The notes: generated by a model from the letters alone, not told the origin. Positions 9,899 to 20,645 are shown, counted from the stretch's first letter. The stretch: 64,000 bases of DNA from Triparma columacea (GCA_030267965.1 BRYA01001016.1:1-64000), one strand, 5' to 3'. Translations and numbers: made by a program.

Positions 9899-12129
9899 AT
9901 GCCAGCCAAAGTAGCTGCCACAACAACGGCGATCGAGAAGTCAGTTCGTGAGTTCCGTAAGCAATCCGTAAACCTCGGTGTCCCCGTTAACATAGATGTC
10001 CTCCGTCAGACATCCTTGAAGGGTACAACATCGAAACTAGGAGTCGCAGACTTTGAGGCTTTTGTTGACGCGTACTTGGACGTTGTTCAGGTGTGTAATG
10101 GGGAGAACCTTGACACATCGGTAGAACAGTTCTGCGATGAGAACCTCCCTACTGAGGGCTCTGATATAACTCAGGAGATCCTGATGGTTATGGCAGGGAA
10201 GATAAAACCAGCCATGAAACTTTCTAGGGTAGGGTTGGGTTCGAGGATAATGCTGTCATTAGTACTGACTTACATGGACCTAATAACCGACCTCTTCGTA
10301 ACGAAGGAGTACAGCGAGGGTGGTTCTTCAACTAGAAAGTTCTTCCACATAAGCATATCCATAATAATAACCCAAACCCTCTGCAACATCATAATATCCC
10401 TAATAGCAAACTCCAACAAGAACCTCCCCTCCAAGTCCCTAGGCGTCCTAATCGCCCTAATCCAGCTCAACCCATTAGCCCACGGCCTCAAGGTATGGAG
10501 AGGTGTAGCGACCTCAGTCGACGATGTACTACAACCGTTCCACGTATTCATAATGGTCAGAGTGGTGGAACTTATATTCGAGGTAATGCCCGGCATGGCC
10601 TTACAACTCTACACGATCTACCACGCCCCTCACATATCCAACACAGTCGTGTTCTCCGTCCTCAGTTCCGTCGCTAGCGCTAGTTTCATCATGACGGATA
10701 ACAGTATAATGTACGAGCGCGGTGAGATGTCTAAGCAGAAACGCGGCCCCTACTCACACCCTTTATTCGGGTTCATCCCCCCAACAAACACCTCCAGAGC
10801 GACCATGCAAGCAGGGTCGTTGCTGTTCTACGGTGGTTACCTAGCATGCGCTATGGTAACACTCTCGGCTGTCCTCGCGGTTTTCAGGTGGGAACACGTA
10901 CCACTCTTCATGGCGTGTGAGTTCGGGTTTTACCTACTCGCACGGAGTACTCGTGGTGAGCTCGTGTTCGTATTGGAGCCCCCGGGGGGGTGGGTTTTAT
11001 CGGGGATTATACACTTTCTTTATTATATGATGATGTGTTTAGCACCCTGGACGCAACTTCGAGACGACGATGGTGCCCTCGGTGGTAGTCATTACGCTGC
11101 GATGATTGTTTATAAACTGGTCTCTTACACCGGGGCTACGGTGTACGCTGCGGGTAAATTCGCGGGTGGGGATGAGGAGGTTATGATGAGGGCGGGGACG
11201 GTTAGGTTTATTTTTGGAATCGCGTTAGGCGTCACTGTTGCGGGAGCGGCGGTTGGGCTTGGTAGTGTTACGGAGACACGCAGGTGGACCTTTTACGGGA
11301 GCAGGCAGACTGGACCTGAGTGGTTCAAGTGGCTGTTTGAGGCGGATACTCTGGTAGGGGAAGCGGACACGAAGGACCAGCAGAGGGTGTGGGCGTGGCT
11401 GTTTGCACACCCAAGATACTTAGACCAAGACAAGGTGAAAGAGTGGCTTCTTGGGCTAAAGAGCGATGGGGATATACTTGGGAGGGGAGACAAGAAGTTG
11501 CCGAAGGGGTAAGTTTTGGGGCCTTCCCGCTTTTAATGTTTGGGTTCAAAAGGCGCACTCACACTTGTTGTCTCGCTCGCAAAACTTTTCCACGGTAATA
11601 TCCTGCAGGTGCTTGGAATTTTCGGGCCACAAGCTTGAAAGCTTTTTCAAGAAGAGGTGAGGGGGGGGGGGGGGGAGCGAGCAGGGCGAGAAAAGCGAGC
11701 AGCAAAGGGGGTAAATAAAACACACTTTCACTAACTTTTGTTCAACGGTAATGATCGCAGCCTCGAAAAATTTGCCTACTACGGCGACGCCGAGAGCCAA
11801 GCTGAAGTGGAAGGTCTTCTGAAAAGTCTGCAGCAAGAGGTGGACGCAAGGCCGTTCGTTGATGGTTTGAAAGCAACATCCAGCAAACAACAAATGCAAA
11901 CCAAAAGGGGGAGGAGGATCGAATAGATAACGATAATGTAGATAGCGGGAGTACTTTGCGATCCATGTTGAGTGTAAAGGAAGAAGAGCTTGCTAAAATG
12001 GCAGCAGAGAAGGAGATTGCGGTTAAGGAGGCCGAGGTGATGGCTGCGGAAATCAACAGATTGAAGGAGGCTCTGGGAGAAAGCATAGAATCATCCAAGA
12101 GAGGAAGCAGTAGTGAGCAGCCAGATTAA
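9899..12129 (+). CDS. XK-related-like membrane protein with coiled-coil tail
   Basis: Paralog of the gene at 495-2651. Exon 1 (9899-11508) encodes the membrane part with YMDLITDLFVTKEYS (about residues 122-136) and LIFEVMPGMALQLYTIY (about 220-240), the same D..TD and E..P...QL patches. The exon 1 frame meets a stop at 11512 only by reading through a perfect donor (GG|GTAAGTTTT). Splicing in matching phase adds 11609-11656, 11761-11839 and 11884-12129, extending the protein from 537 to 660 residues with a charged helical tail (SVKEEELAKMAAEKEI, EINRLKEALGES). The last intron, 11840-11883, is only 44 bases; without it the protein would end at 11926. Function unknown; a lipid-scrambling role is only suggested by family resemblance. 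Confidence 0.62.
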
Positions 12130-12756
12130 GCAACGCCCACCGCTGAACAACATTCAGAGATAAGCAACAACATGCCAAATTTGGAGCTTTTGTTGCGCAG
12201 AATATTAACCGGCTTTTGATTATGTGACAACTCATGAATACATATGTCATGAGGCTTTAGCTGTTACCGACAATCCTTAATTCCCTGCAGACGACCTCGC
12301 AAACGCGGAATGGACGCGCCTGTCCGCTCGCCACCCCCCACCCCTTCACTTCCTTAGCATCCACGTCCAAAACCATGACTGCTCTTCGTCGTATGTCACC
12401 ACCACCTGTCTGCACATTTCTCTCGCAAAAATTTTGCTAAAATCTTCCAGGTCAGGAATCCAATTTGGGCGTTGGGGTTTCTTACTGCAAGTCACCAGTT
12501 TTTTGCAAACGTACGTTGCGAGCCGTCCGGAGCGTAGGATTATCGATCAAGTCCTACTAATTCTATGCATAATATCGCGTATTCCCTGTGTGTGTTACAT
12601 TAAACCCTTGCCTACTCATTGTTCGTTTTCTTCTGTTCCTCCTCTTCCTTTTCTGTTCCTGCATCTATTCTGTTACCGCAGAGTGCGAGAAGCTTGTGCA
12701 AACCCCGTCAGATGCTTAATTGCTAACTCCCCGTCCCCACATGTCCCCAGAAGAAG
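12130..12756. other. Intergenic region with a duplicated gene fragment
   Basis: No complete gene is visible. It contains an 85-base copy of the 3' end of the methyltransferase gene at 15700 (listed separately) and then the 5' flank of the receptor gene that starts at 12757. Pyrimidine-rich sequence at about 12625-12670 followed by CCGCAG may mark a 5' untranslated intron of the receptor. Confidence 0.4.
12345..12429 (-). pseudogene. 85-base duplicate of the methyltransferase 3' end
   Basis: Matches 15699-15783 without gaps, with two mismatches over 85 bases, in the same orientation. It carries the last 25 or so codons and stop of the methyltransferase. The frame is intact, with one Thr-to-Met change and one silent change. 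Similarity stops abruptly on both sides and no upstream exons are recognisable, so this looks like a gene fragment. Confidence 0.8.
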
Positions 12757-15543
12757 ATGAATATCTTTCCTTCCCTTCTCTCGTTCATCCTCATTTTCTC
12801 ACTCACCTTTGTCTTCACCTCTGGAACCGTACCGGGGGCCTCTCACCCTGAGTGTGAATTCGCATCTACGTGTTGGTCAAACAATTACATTAAGGACCAT
12901 TCATGCGTGTCTCTGCCTGAGGGAGGAGCTATCATTAACTCAACGCACATCGAAATTGGGATCAGCGCTGTTCTTTCCGGAGGTGATGCACAGTGGGAGA
13001 TCGCTACCAACGCCGCAACCCTCCTCGCCATTGAAGAGATCAACAACTCCAATGATATTCTTCCAGGTATCACCATTATTCCAACCTTTGCAGACGACGC
13101 CGCCCTGTACATCCAGGGCTTCCTCGCAGGGCTGTGTCTTTCGAAGCGTGGCGTCCCTGTCATTCTCGGCCCCACGTATTCTGATGCGATGGGGGCAGCC
13201 GTGATTGCCGCCCGGCAAAATGTCCCCATGCTGTCACCCACGTGTTCAACTCCCAAGGTGAGGCTAAAGGGAGAGACTCGCCCATTTCGGTACCCCCCGT
13301 CTCCAGTAGCTCCTGCAAGAACACTAATGCATCCCTCTTTGTGACTCGCTATGTTCTCCGCACTCTCTCCCAGCTCGACAACAGGGACCCCGAAAACGGC
13401 TTCCCTCTCTTCACACGCACGTTCCTTAGCGACACTTTGCAAGGCCCGGCTTTATCAGGCATCGCAAACCACTTCGGATGGAGCACCGTCGTTACTATCG
13501 TCGCCGATGGCGATGCCTACTCCCAAGGCCTTGCCAGCTCCTTCTCGGTAAACGCCGAGGCAAACGCCATCGAGATTTCAACTTCCGTTTCTATCACTGC
13601 TTCGGATGCTGAGGGTTCCGCCGCCTTAGTTTCTAAGCTTAACATTCTCAAGGCGACTGGAGTCCGTGTCATCTACATGATTGTCGGATCATCAACTGAC
13701 GCGGTCAAGGTCCTCAAGACGGCCAAGACCCTAGGCATGACTGGCGAGGGATGGACTTGGGTCGGATGCGACGCCTGGATGAGCAACTCTCTGGACGGCG
13801 TCGACGAGGCTGACAAGATTGGTATCATCGGAACCCGTCCTGACTTTGACTTCAACAGTGTAGGCTGGAGGGCCTTTGAGACAGCTTGGCAAGCCATCCC
13901 AGCGACTGGATTCCATCCAAAATATGACCTTGACGATGAGGGGGACATGATCTGGCCGTACTATGGGCAAAATCCCCTCCCTGACGACAACCAGTGGCCA
14001 GCATACAACTACGACGCGATGTATGTAATCGGGCACGCCCTACACAACGTTGTTACGGAACACGGCGTAGCTAAGATCAGCGACGCCACAATCCTCACGC
14101 AAGCTATCAGGAATGTCACGATCCCAAACGGCGCCACTGCGCCAATCGCCTTCAACAACCAGGGCGAGATGGCCGCCGGAGGCTACAACTTGTACAACTA
14201 CCAGCCAACGGCAGCGGACCCAGCGTTGAACTCATGGACCGCAGTCGGAACCATAAGTATCCCCGACCCTGCTCTCCCCGGGGCTCTTATCCTCAGTGGC
14301 GATAAAACAGTGGCTTGGGGTGGGAACGTAGCGGTGATCCCGGCAGCTCGCATCTGTGCTCTTGATGACTACGAATATACCATTTCTGAATGCGATGAAT
14401 CGTCCATCACCAAGACCATCTCGTACTCCCTCAAGGATGGCGTCATTTGTACTGTCGACGCTGAAGGTGGTGTCTCGAAGCCAGGAGACGTATCTGACAT
14501 CCAATGCTCGTACATTCCAAGGTGAGGAGGGGCGGGGCGGGCAATGAGGAGGGGGGGGGGGCTTTGTATAACAGGCTTGGACTTAAATATGTGTTCTTAC
14601 CCACCTATCATCTCGTTGCAGCGGTTCCTCCACTGCCTTGGTCTGTATGCTGTGCAGTATCATCGGCATTGTGTTTGGGCTCATTTGGGTGTTGTACACT
14701 GTGACTCACTGGAAAACACCGAGTATCAGGACCTCCCAACCCGTATTTTGCTGCCTCTTCGCTCTCTTCATCGGCCTTGTCAACCTCACCTCCATCCTGG
14801 AGCTCGGTGAACACACTGACGGAGCTTGCATGATCCGCGAGGTTGCCTTTCACATCTTCTTCACCCTTGGTTTTGGCGCGATGCTTTGTAAAATGCACCG
14901 CGTCGTGACCATCTTCTCGAACAAGTCACTCAAAAGGGTTGTTATCAGGGACAGTGAGCTAGCCACAAATATGGCCAAGCTGCTCGTTGTTGACGTCATC
15001 ATTGTCATCGTCTGGTGCTTCGTTGACCCGCTCAAGGCTAGCACCACCACCGAAACTGTCAAGGGGCTTGAATACGAAGAAATCTCCTGCGAGGGTGACA
15101 GCGGCTCCTTCCTCATGCTCGCGTACTTCTACAAGATCTGCCTTCTTCTCTTTGGTATCAACTTGGCGTACAAATCGAGGGATATGGGTCACTTTGCCGA
15201 AAGCAAGGAAATCGCCGCCGCCATCTACGCCATTTTCCTTCTCAGTGTGATTGCCGCTGTAGCCTTTTCCTTCATGGAGTACCAGGGCAGGGTCGTCATA
15301 CGCGCCATCGTCTCGCTCTTGGCAACCCTCACGTCTCTTGGTGTCTTTTTCGGTCCAAAATTCATGAAACGCAACATGACCATGGACGAGTACAAAGCTG
15401 CTGCCTCCATGCAGACCAACACCAACAACACGGGCAGTAGCAGCAACACCAGCACCAGCGATGGAACTTCCGACAAGGACGCTGTCATAGCTGAGCTCGA
15501 GTCAGAGATCGCAAGGCTCAAAAAGGCGGCAGGGGAAAGCTAA
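12757..15543 (+). CDS. GABA-B-type class C G-protein-coupled receptor
   Basis: Three exons: 12757-13257 (phase 0), 13374-14521 (phase 2), 14622-15543, giving 856 residues. A signal peptide (1-22) leads into a Venus-flytrap ligand-binding domain (about 60-430; IGISAVLSGG, AIEEINNS, VILGPTYSDA). A short Cys-containing linker is followed by the seven-helix domain (about 555-790). That domain shows class C landmarks: IRTSQPVFC, GFGAMLCKMHRV, DVIIVIVWCFVDPL, and FYKICLLLFGINLAY. The C-tail is Asn/Ser-rich and ends in a heptad helix, VIAELESEIARLKKA, like the GABA-B dimerisation coiled coil. It should sit in the plasma membrane and signal through G proteins; the ligand cannot be deduced. Confidence 0.88.
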
Positions 15544-15699
15544 AGAAGAGGGAGTACTCTGTAATGTGGTGAAAAGGAAGAAGAAAAGAACAGAATAAAG
15601 AGAACGAATAACGAACAAACGAAAAAAGAAAATCGAGAAACGTTAGAAAAGTAAAAAAAAATAAACAAGAAACGCAAGAAAAGTTTAAAAAAAAACGTT
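15544..15699. other. Tail-to-tail spacer, A-rich
   Basis: 156 bases between convergent stop codons of the receptor and the methyltransferase, strongly A-rich on the + strand. It presumably holds both 3' untranslated regions and polyadenylation signals. Confidence 0.4.
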
Positions 15700-15783
15700 T
15701 CACTTCCTTAGCATCCACGTCCAAAACCATGACTGCTCTTCGTCGTATGTCACCACCACCTGTCTGCACGTTTCCCTCGCAAA
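15699..15783 (-). repeat. Source copy of the 85-base duplication
   Basis: The 3' coding end and stop of the methyltransferase gene, duplicated at 12345-12429 with two mismatches. This copy is embedded in the complete gene, so it is taken as the parent. Confidence 0.75.
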
Positions 15784-16814
15784 GTCGTCGACCGCCCCCT
15801 TGACCGCCAACCCCTCCGCCTCGATTCCCCCATCTGGGCCGATGTCCCATCGCTGCCCCGTCACCAAGGCAAAGTCTGCCGTGACGTAGTCGTGCCCCGC
15901 AAGTATCCCGCCAGCTCTCAGCTTCGGCCACCAAAGCCTAAGGTCCTCGGCCACCGATGCCCTGTCGTGCCTCGCGTCGATGTAGACGAAATCCAGCGAC
16001 CCGTCCTCCACCAAAGGTGCGCAGGTAGCCGAGGTGCCCCTGCAGACCTTCACCCTCTCCTTGTGCGGGGCAACGGCCTCCATTGCCTCGGCAAATATCA
16101 CGTCTTGCGAGTCTTGATCCGGGGCCTGAAAGTTTGCCAAATCATTGTACGTCGAACCCATGGGAGACCAAGGGTCGACGAGGAGGAGGTTCCCGCTCGG
16201 CCACCTGTCCAACATTTTCCGAGCATTGTTTCCTTTCTGAACCCCCACTTCGACGCCCGATGTGAATCCCTCCCCCTCCAACAAGTCCCCAATCCCGCTT
16301 CGTGCACCAAGCGAAGGAATAGGAACAGGAGCGGACTGACCCTCGCACGCTTGCTTGGCGATCAGGCGCAGCTGCTCGTCGTCGTCGCAGTCGAGGACCT
16401 GCAGCTGCCCCCTAAGCAGGGCGCCCGCGCACTCGGCAGCGGACATCCCCGGGGGGCACTTGGAGTGGGAGACGATGCTACTCGCTATCTCAGGGTTACG
16501 GTTGAAGAACCGGGCGACGACGTCGCCCTGGTCGGCAGACTGCTTCATCGTAGGGGCTAACTGAGGGTAGTAGTAGTCGTCATAGTTGATGGTCTGAGGA
16601 AGGACAAAGTCCTGCTCCCGCCGCGGGAGCCAAAAGTCAGTGCCGTCAAAGGTGAAGGTCACCCCGCAACGCTCGATCTCTGTGCAAGGGACGGGGGGGA
16701 GGGGGTGAGCGAGGGCTCATGGGCCGAGAGAGGAGTTTGTGAAGGGTCCTCACCTGAAAATTCCCTCGTGAGACCAAGCGAAGGAATGGCAATAAGCAAA
16801 ACTACCCAGAGCAT
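15700..16814 (-). CDS. Secreted SAM-dependent methyltransferase-like protein
   Basis: Two exons: 16814-16754 and 16679-15700 (74-base intron, CAG|GTGAGG donor, CACAG acceptor), 346 residues. Exon 1 encodes a signal peptide, MLWVVLLIAIPSLG. The C-terminal half is a class I methyltransferase fold of the Methyltransf_24 kind: GVEVGVQKGNNARKML (motif I), LLLVDPWSP (acidic strand end), LDFVYIDARHDRASV, then LRAGGILAGHDY. The substrate is unknown. An ATG at 16883 in frame would add a hydrophobic N-terminal stretch; 16814 gives the cleaner leader. The gene converges on the receptor gene, and its last 85 bases are duplicated beyond the receptor at 12345. Confidence 0.72.
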
Positions 16815-17043
16815 TTGACGGACTGTGTCGAACACGGACAGTTTTGGTAAACAGAAAAGCCAAGGATTTATCCAAAAACCCATCTTCGCAAAACAGCACA
16901 AATCCCTGAAACAGCTTGTTGCTCCATATTCGCTCCATACTTCGCTCCATACTTCGCTCCATACCCTTAATCACCACCAACATCACTCAAACCTCAAACC
17001 TCTCCCTTCCCCTAAAATACCTTCCCCGTCAACTATTCGTTCG
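16815..17043. promoter_or_regulatory. 229-base divergent promoter region with short tandem repeat
   Basis: Lies between the start codons of the methyltransferase (minus) and the CBM9-like gene (plus). It contains four near-copies of an 11-base unit, CTCCATACTTCG, at about 16920-16962. Confidence 0.45.
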
Positions 17044-18344
17044 ATGCTGCCTCTCATTCTCCTCATCTTCCTCACCTCCCCCTCCCCTGCCCGTTCCTTT
17101 GATTGCACCTTCGCTTCCACCTACCCCTTAACCTACTCCATCCCCTACACCTCCTTCCCCCCCTCCCTAACCGGTGATCCCTCCCTCCCCCCCTGGCCCT
17201 CCGTCCCCCCCTCCTCCCCCTTCGTCGATATCACGGGCAACGAAACTTTGGAGCCAAGGCTGGGGACGAACTTTAAGATGGCGTACGATGAGGACTACCT
17301 GTACGTGTTGGGGGTCTTGGAGGAGACGGAGGTTTGGGCTAATATTACAGAGGATAATCAGGTCATCTTTCAGGACAACGGTGAGGGTTTAAGCCCCCCT
17401 TCATTTCGCCTCCCCCCCCCCCTCTAACCCTAAACCCTCACGTTTAACTTAACCTTTTTCTAGATTTCGAGGTCTTCATAGACCCCTCAGGTACCAACAC
17501 CTACTACAAGGAGATAGAGGTGAACGCCCTCAGCTCCCTCTGGAATCTTTGTCTAAACGTCCCCTACTCCGACGGCGGTTACGAGAACTCCTCTAGGGTA
17601 ATGTCCCCCTCCTTCGACATGCTCCAAGATAACAAGACAGACAAGCATTGGCCTACTCTAAAGGCCTCCTCAAAAACCTACCCCTCAACCTGTATAAACG
17701 ATCCCACGACCGTACCCAACAAAGGTTGGGGTGTTGAGTTAGCCCTCCCAATCTCCGGTATAGTGTACAACACGACCTCCTCCCCTTCCCCAAAGCCCGG
17801 TGATTTTTGGAGGATTAATTTCAGTCGTGTAGAATGGCGTGTTCTAACCTCCCCCCCGGATTCTAACGGGGGTGGGGAATACTACTATAAGGACCCTAGC
17901 TACCCTAACGAGGATAACTGGGTATGGAGTCCGATGGGTGTTGTGGATATGCACGAACCAGACAAATGGGGGATCGTGCAATTCGCACATCCACAAAGTG
18001 AGGCTACTGGGGGAACGGAGGGGGGGGGGGAAGGGAAGGTAACGAAGGTAACGCCTGTAAGCAGGTACGGTTCGTGGGGTTGTAGGGAGGTGCTTATGAA
18101 CGTATACTACGCTCAGAAATCCTTCTACGCATCTTCAGCTAAGTACACATCAGACTTGAGGATACTGGACTCACTAGCACCTGTGGAGGGAGCGTGTTTG
18201 AAGTGCGGGAAGGTTGAAATTGAGGTTTATGATGAGGGGTGGAGGGCTAGGACTGAAGTTGGGGGGTGGAGAGGGACGGTTAATCAGGTTAGGAAACTTG
18301 TGGTTGAAGAGGTTGGAGATGAAGAAGGAGAATTAGATGAATAG
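17044..18344 (+). CDS. Secreted CBM9-like carbohydrate-binding protein
   Basis: Two exons, 17044-17380 (phase 1) and 17464-18344, 405 residues. A signal peptide (MLPLILLIFLTSPSPARS) precedes a domain with the CBM9-like/DOMON-type order: PFVDITGNE, KMAYDEDYLYVLGVLEE, VWANITEDNQVIFQDN, then DFEVFIDPSG after the intron, and GWGVELALPISGI and FWRINFSRVEW further on. In relatives this fold binds sugars or haem outside the cell; the ligand here is not known. The acidic C-terminal third is not assigned. Upstream frame extends to 16825 without an ATG, so 17044 is the start. Confidence 0.72.
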
Positions 18345-18420
18345 ATGAACGGGGGAGAGGGGGGGAGGTTTTATGTAATGAATGAACACGCATCTATTAT
18401 AATAATACAAACATAAACCT

Positions 18421-19707
18421 TCACAGGGTCTTGTAGTAATCCTCAGGCCCACCTCTCAGAAGTCTAGTCCAACCCTTAGGAGTTATACGGTAGAGTTGAA
18501 GGTAACCACCACTGAAACCATCACTCTCCGCCGCCGTACGGACGGCCTTTTTATGGGTGGATTTGTCAAATGTGTGAGAAGGGGGGAGTTAGCGGTGATG
18601 TTATTGTATGTATATGTTGTGTTATGTATGTTAGGGTAGGTTTTTCCCTCCCCCTCCCTTATTTTGGATCTAGAAGGAGGGTTTTATCATTCGTCCCTAT
18701 AATACTCTCGGATGTCCGTCCAAGGTAATAACAAACCAACGGGAGTGGTAAGTCCTTAGTAGCTTTGGTCATCCTTCCCCCCTTTGTCTTTTTAACTTTC
18801 CACTCTTACCTTCACGATTAAACTCTCTGCGTCTTCATCTGTCATAACGACACCACCGTCGGGGGAACGTTTTAAACCCGCCTCCATTACACCACCTGCG
18901 ACGTCTCCACCGCTACCTACGGCTGCGTAGTCCCTTATTTTCTCCCTGTTTCCCTGGGTTATGGTTGTGTTTTTGTCAGAGGTTTGGTTAACGATTTTAT
19001 GTTGTGTGTGGTGTGCGGGGGTTGGGGGTAAGTGTTGTTCTTCTTCTTCTTTCCCTTCGCCCTACCATAATCCCCCCCCATCCTCTTCCCCTTTACCCCC
19101 CTCCCCCCCACCTCACCTCGCTATCGCAGTAATATATCCCTCCCCCTCCCCCCCTCTCGAATCCGCATAACATGGTCCCAACAGAGAGACCCTGCTCCCC
19201 CCCCCGACCTCGAAGACTGTACATTTTATCGGAAAGTTTTACGGATAGCATTTTCAAGTCTACCCCAACCTCCTCCTCCTCCCCTTCCTCCCCCCCGTTA
19301 AGTACAGTAACGTCCTCTAAATCCTCAAGCAATTTACTACAGTCCGCAGCGCACCCAGCCATGGTACCGAGGTAATTTGGAGATAAATGAATCACCTTGA
19401 ATACGGAGGAGGAGGATACTATATCACCCATTGAGGAACGGGAATCTACGCATAGTAGGATTGTTTTATGTTGTGAAGTTGAGGGAAGTGGGGGGGGGAG
19501 TTTTGATGGAGATGATGATATATCCTCTTGTGTACTTTGTTTAAGGGAATTGTCGGGTGTTGGATTAGTATAAATTAAGGAACATGTCGTTGTTGAGGAT
19601 ATTCTATGAGGTAAGGAGATTAATATGATTAGTGTTATCGCTATTGTAAGATAAAATGAGTTGAATGTTGAAGTATTGTGCCTAAATTTGCATATTTCTG
19701 GACTCAT
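18421..19707 (-). CDS. Proteasome beta5-like Ntn hydrolase with N-terminal secretory/anchor segment
   Basis: Three exons, all phase 0: 19707-19117, 18953-18810, 18546-18421, giving 286 residues. Residues about 15-35 form one hydrophobic segment (FYLTIAITLIILISL), followed by SSTTTCSLIY, which aligns with the beta5 catalytic start TTT. Then come CVDSRSSMGD (Asp17/Arg19), FKVIHLSPNYLGTMAG (Lys33), GCAADC (beta5 hallmark), GLSVGTMLCGF, YYCDSE|GNR, YAAVGSGG, GVME, and ESDGFSGG (Asp166 and Ser169). All residues of the threonine-protease centre are therefore present by motif. Differences from standard beta5 are the hydrophobic leader, a roughly 33-residue insert in the first hairpin, and a Glu/Gly-rich loop. 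The third acceptor (AAAAAG) is weak, but the junction preserves the family spacing exactly. Location is unknown. Confidence 0.82.
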
Positions 19708-20063
19708 TTCAGCGCCGCTGCTTTTTGGATGGGTTTGGATTGGACCTATTAGATCTATTTGAGCTATTATATAGTAATTAGATGCTATATAGTGATATTT
19801 AGGTGCACTACAACACGCTATAAACACACTACAAACAATAATGAGGATTTAAAGAGGAAAAGGAAGAATGGATGTATCCAAAAGTGGAGTGCGAATTGGG
19901 GAAAATGGGTTAATGTTCAAATAATGGATAAAACCCACTTTTTATCCGATTAGGAGGAGAGAAGAATATTGAAGTACGTGGTTGTGCAAAAAAATTAATT
20001 TTTCGCCCAATACTTTGAGGTTTTTCACCACTTAGTTATTACTAGTCCAACCCCCATACAACA
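19708..20063. other. AT-rich intergenic region
   Basis: Contains the 5' flank of the proteasome-like gene and the 3' flank of the Cys-rich gene, both on the minus strand. Weak direct repetition of a TATAGTGATAT-like motif occurs near 19765-19800. No gene is supported. Confidence 0.35.
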
Positions 20064-20645
20064 TTAAAAGCACGAGCTAACATCACAGCATTCCCCACAA
20101 GTCGTATCCTGCACATCCACCGTCCAATGCATTTCATCATCCGAGCATCCGTTAGCCGCGCTCCCCTCTAGACATTGAAACGGAACATCTAACCCGCACA
20201 GAGCCGGTTTCGCGCAGTGTGTTTTAGGGCATGGTTTATCACACGTATCTGTCCCCTCCGGAATGGGGAGTGTATCACACTCCATCAAATCACATTGATC
20301 ATCGCAAGTACCTTCAACCCATGGTATCACGGAACAACCACCGTGGGGACCACCGTTCCACTTAAGACATGTGTAGGGTGCGGTTGAGGGGGAACACTTT
20401 GATGAGATACACTCGGACCAGAGACAGGAACGAGGTGTGGGGGAGGAGGAGGCCTGCAAGTTCTGGGAGGTAGAGGAGGAACGAGATAAGGTTGATAGAC
20501 CTGCTAGACCTGCTAGTACGAGGACTGAGACTAGAGCGATAGACACCCACTTCTTTGGAGATGAGCGTTCATGGGTGGCAGCAGGAGCGTGAGAAGTTTC
20601 GGAGGTAAGCGGTGAATTCTCATCCATTGTTACTTTGACAAACAT
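20064..20645 (-). CDS. Cys-rich type II membrane protein, unknown
   Basis: Intronless 193-codon frame, ATG at 20645. A 33-residue hydrophilic N-terminus with basic KK precedes one membrane segment (VSIALVSVLVLAGLAGL, about 34-51), then a Ser-rich stalk and an ectodomain with about 20 cysteines in short spacings (SCLWSECISSKC, CDDQCDLMEC, CDKPCPKTHC, CGECCDVSSC). The Cys pattern suggests repeated disulfide-bonded modules of about 35-45 residues. No family was recognised. It looks like a signal-anchored surface or secretory-pathway protein. Confidence 0.6.
   Translation of the reverse strand: MFVKVTMDENSPLTSETSHAPAATHERSSPKKWVSIALVSVLVLAGLAGLSTLSRSSSTSQNLQASSSPTPRSCLWSECISSKCSPSTAPYTCLKWNGGPHGGCSVIPWVEGTCDDQCDLMECDTLPIPEGTDTCDKPCPKTHCAKPALCGLDVPFQCLEGSAANGCSDDEMHWTVDVQDTTCGECCDVSSCF

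Noticed and set aside
17421..17445. CTAACCCTAAACCCTC in a CBM9-gene intron as a second telomere-like tract
   Set aside because: Only one and a half degenerate units, within an ordinary pyrimidine-rich intron end.
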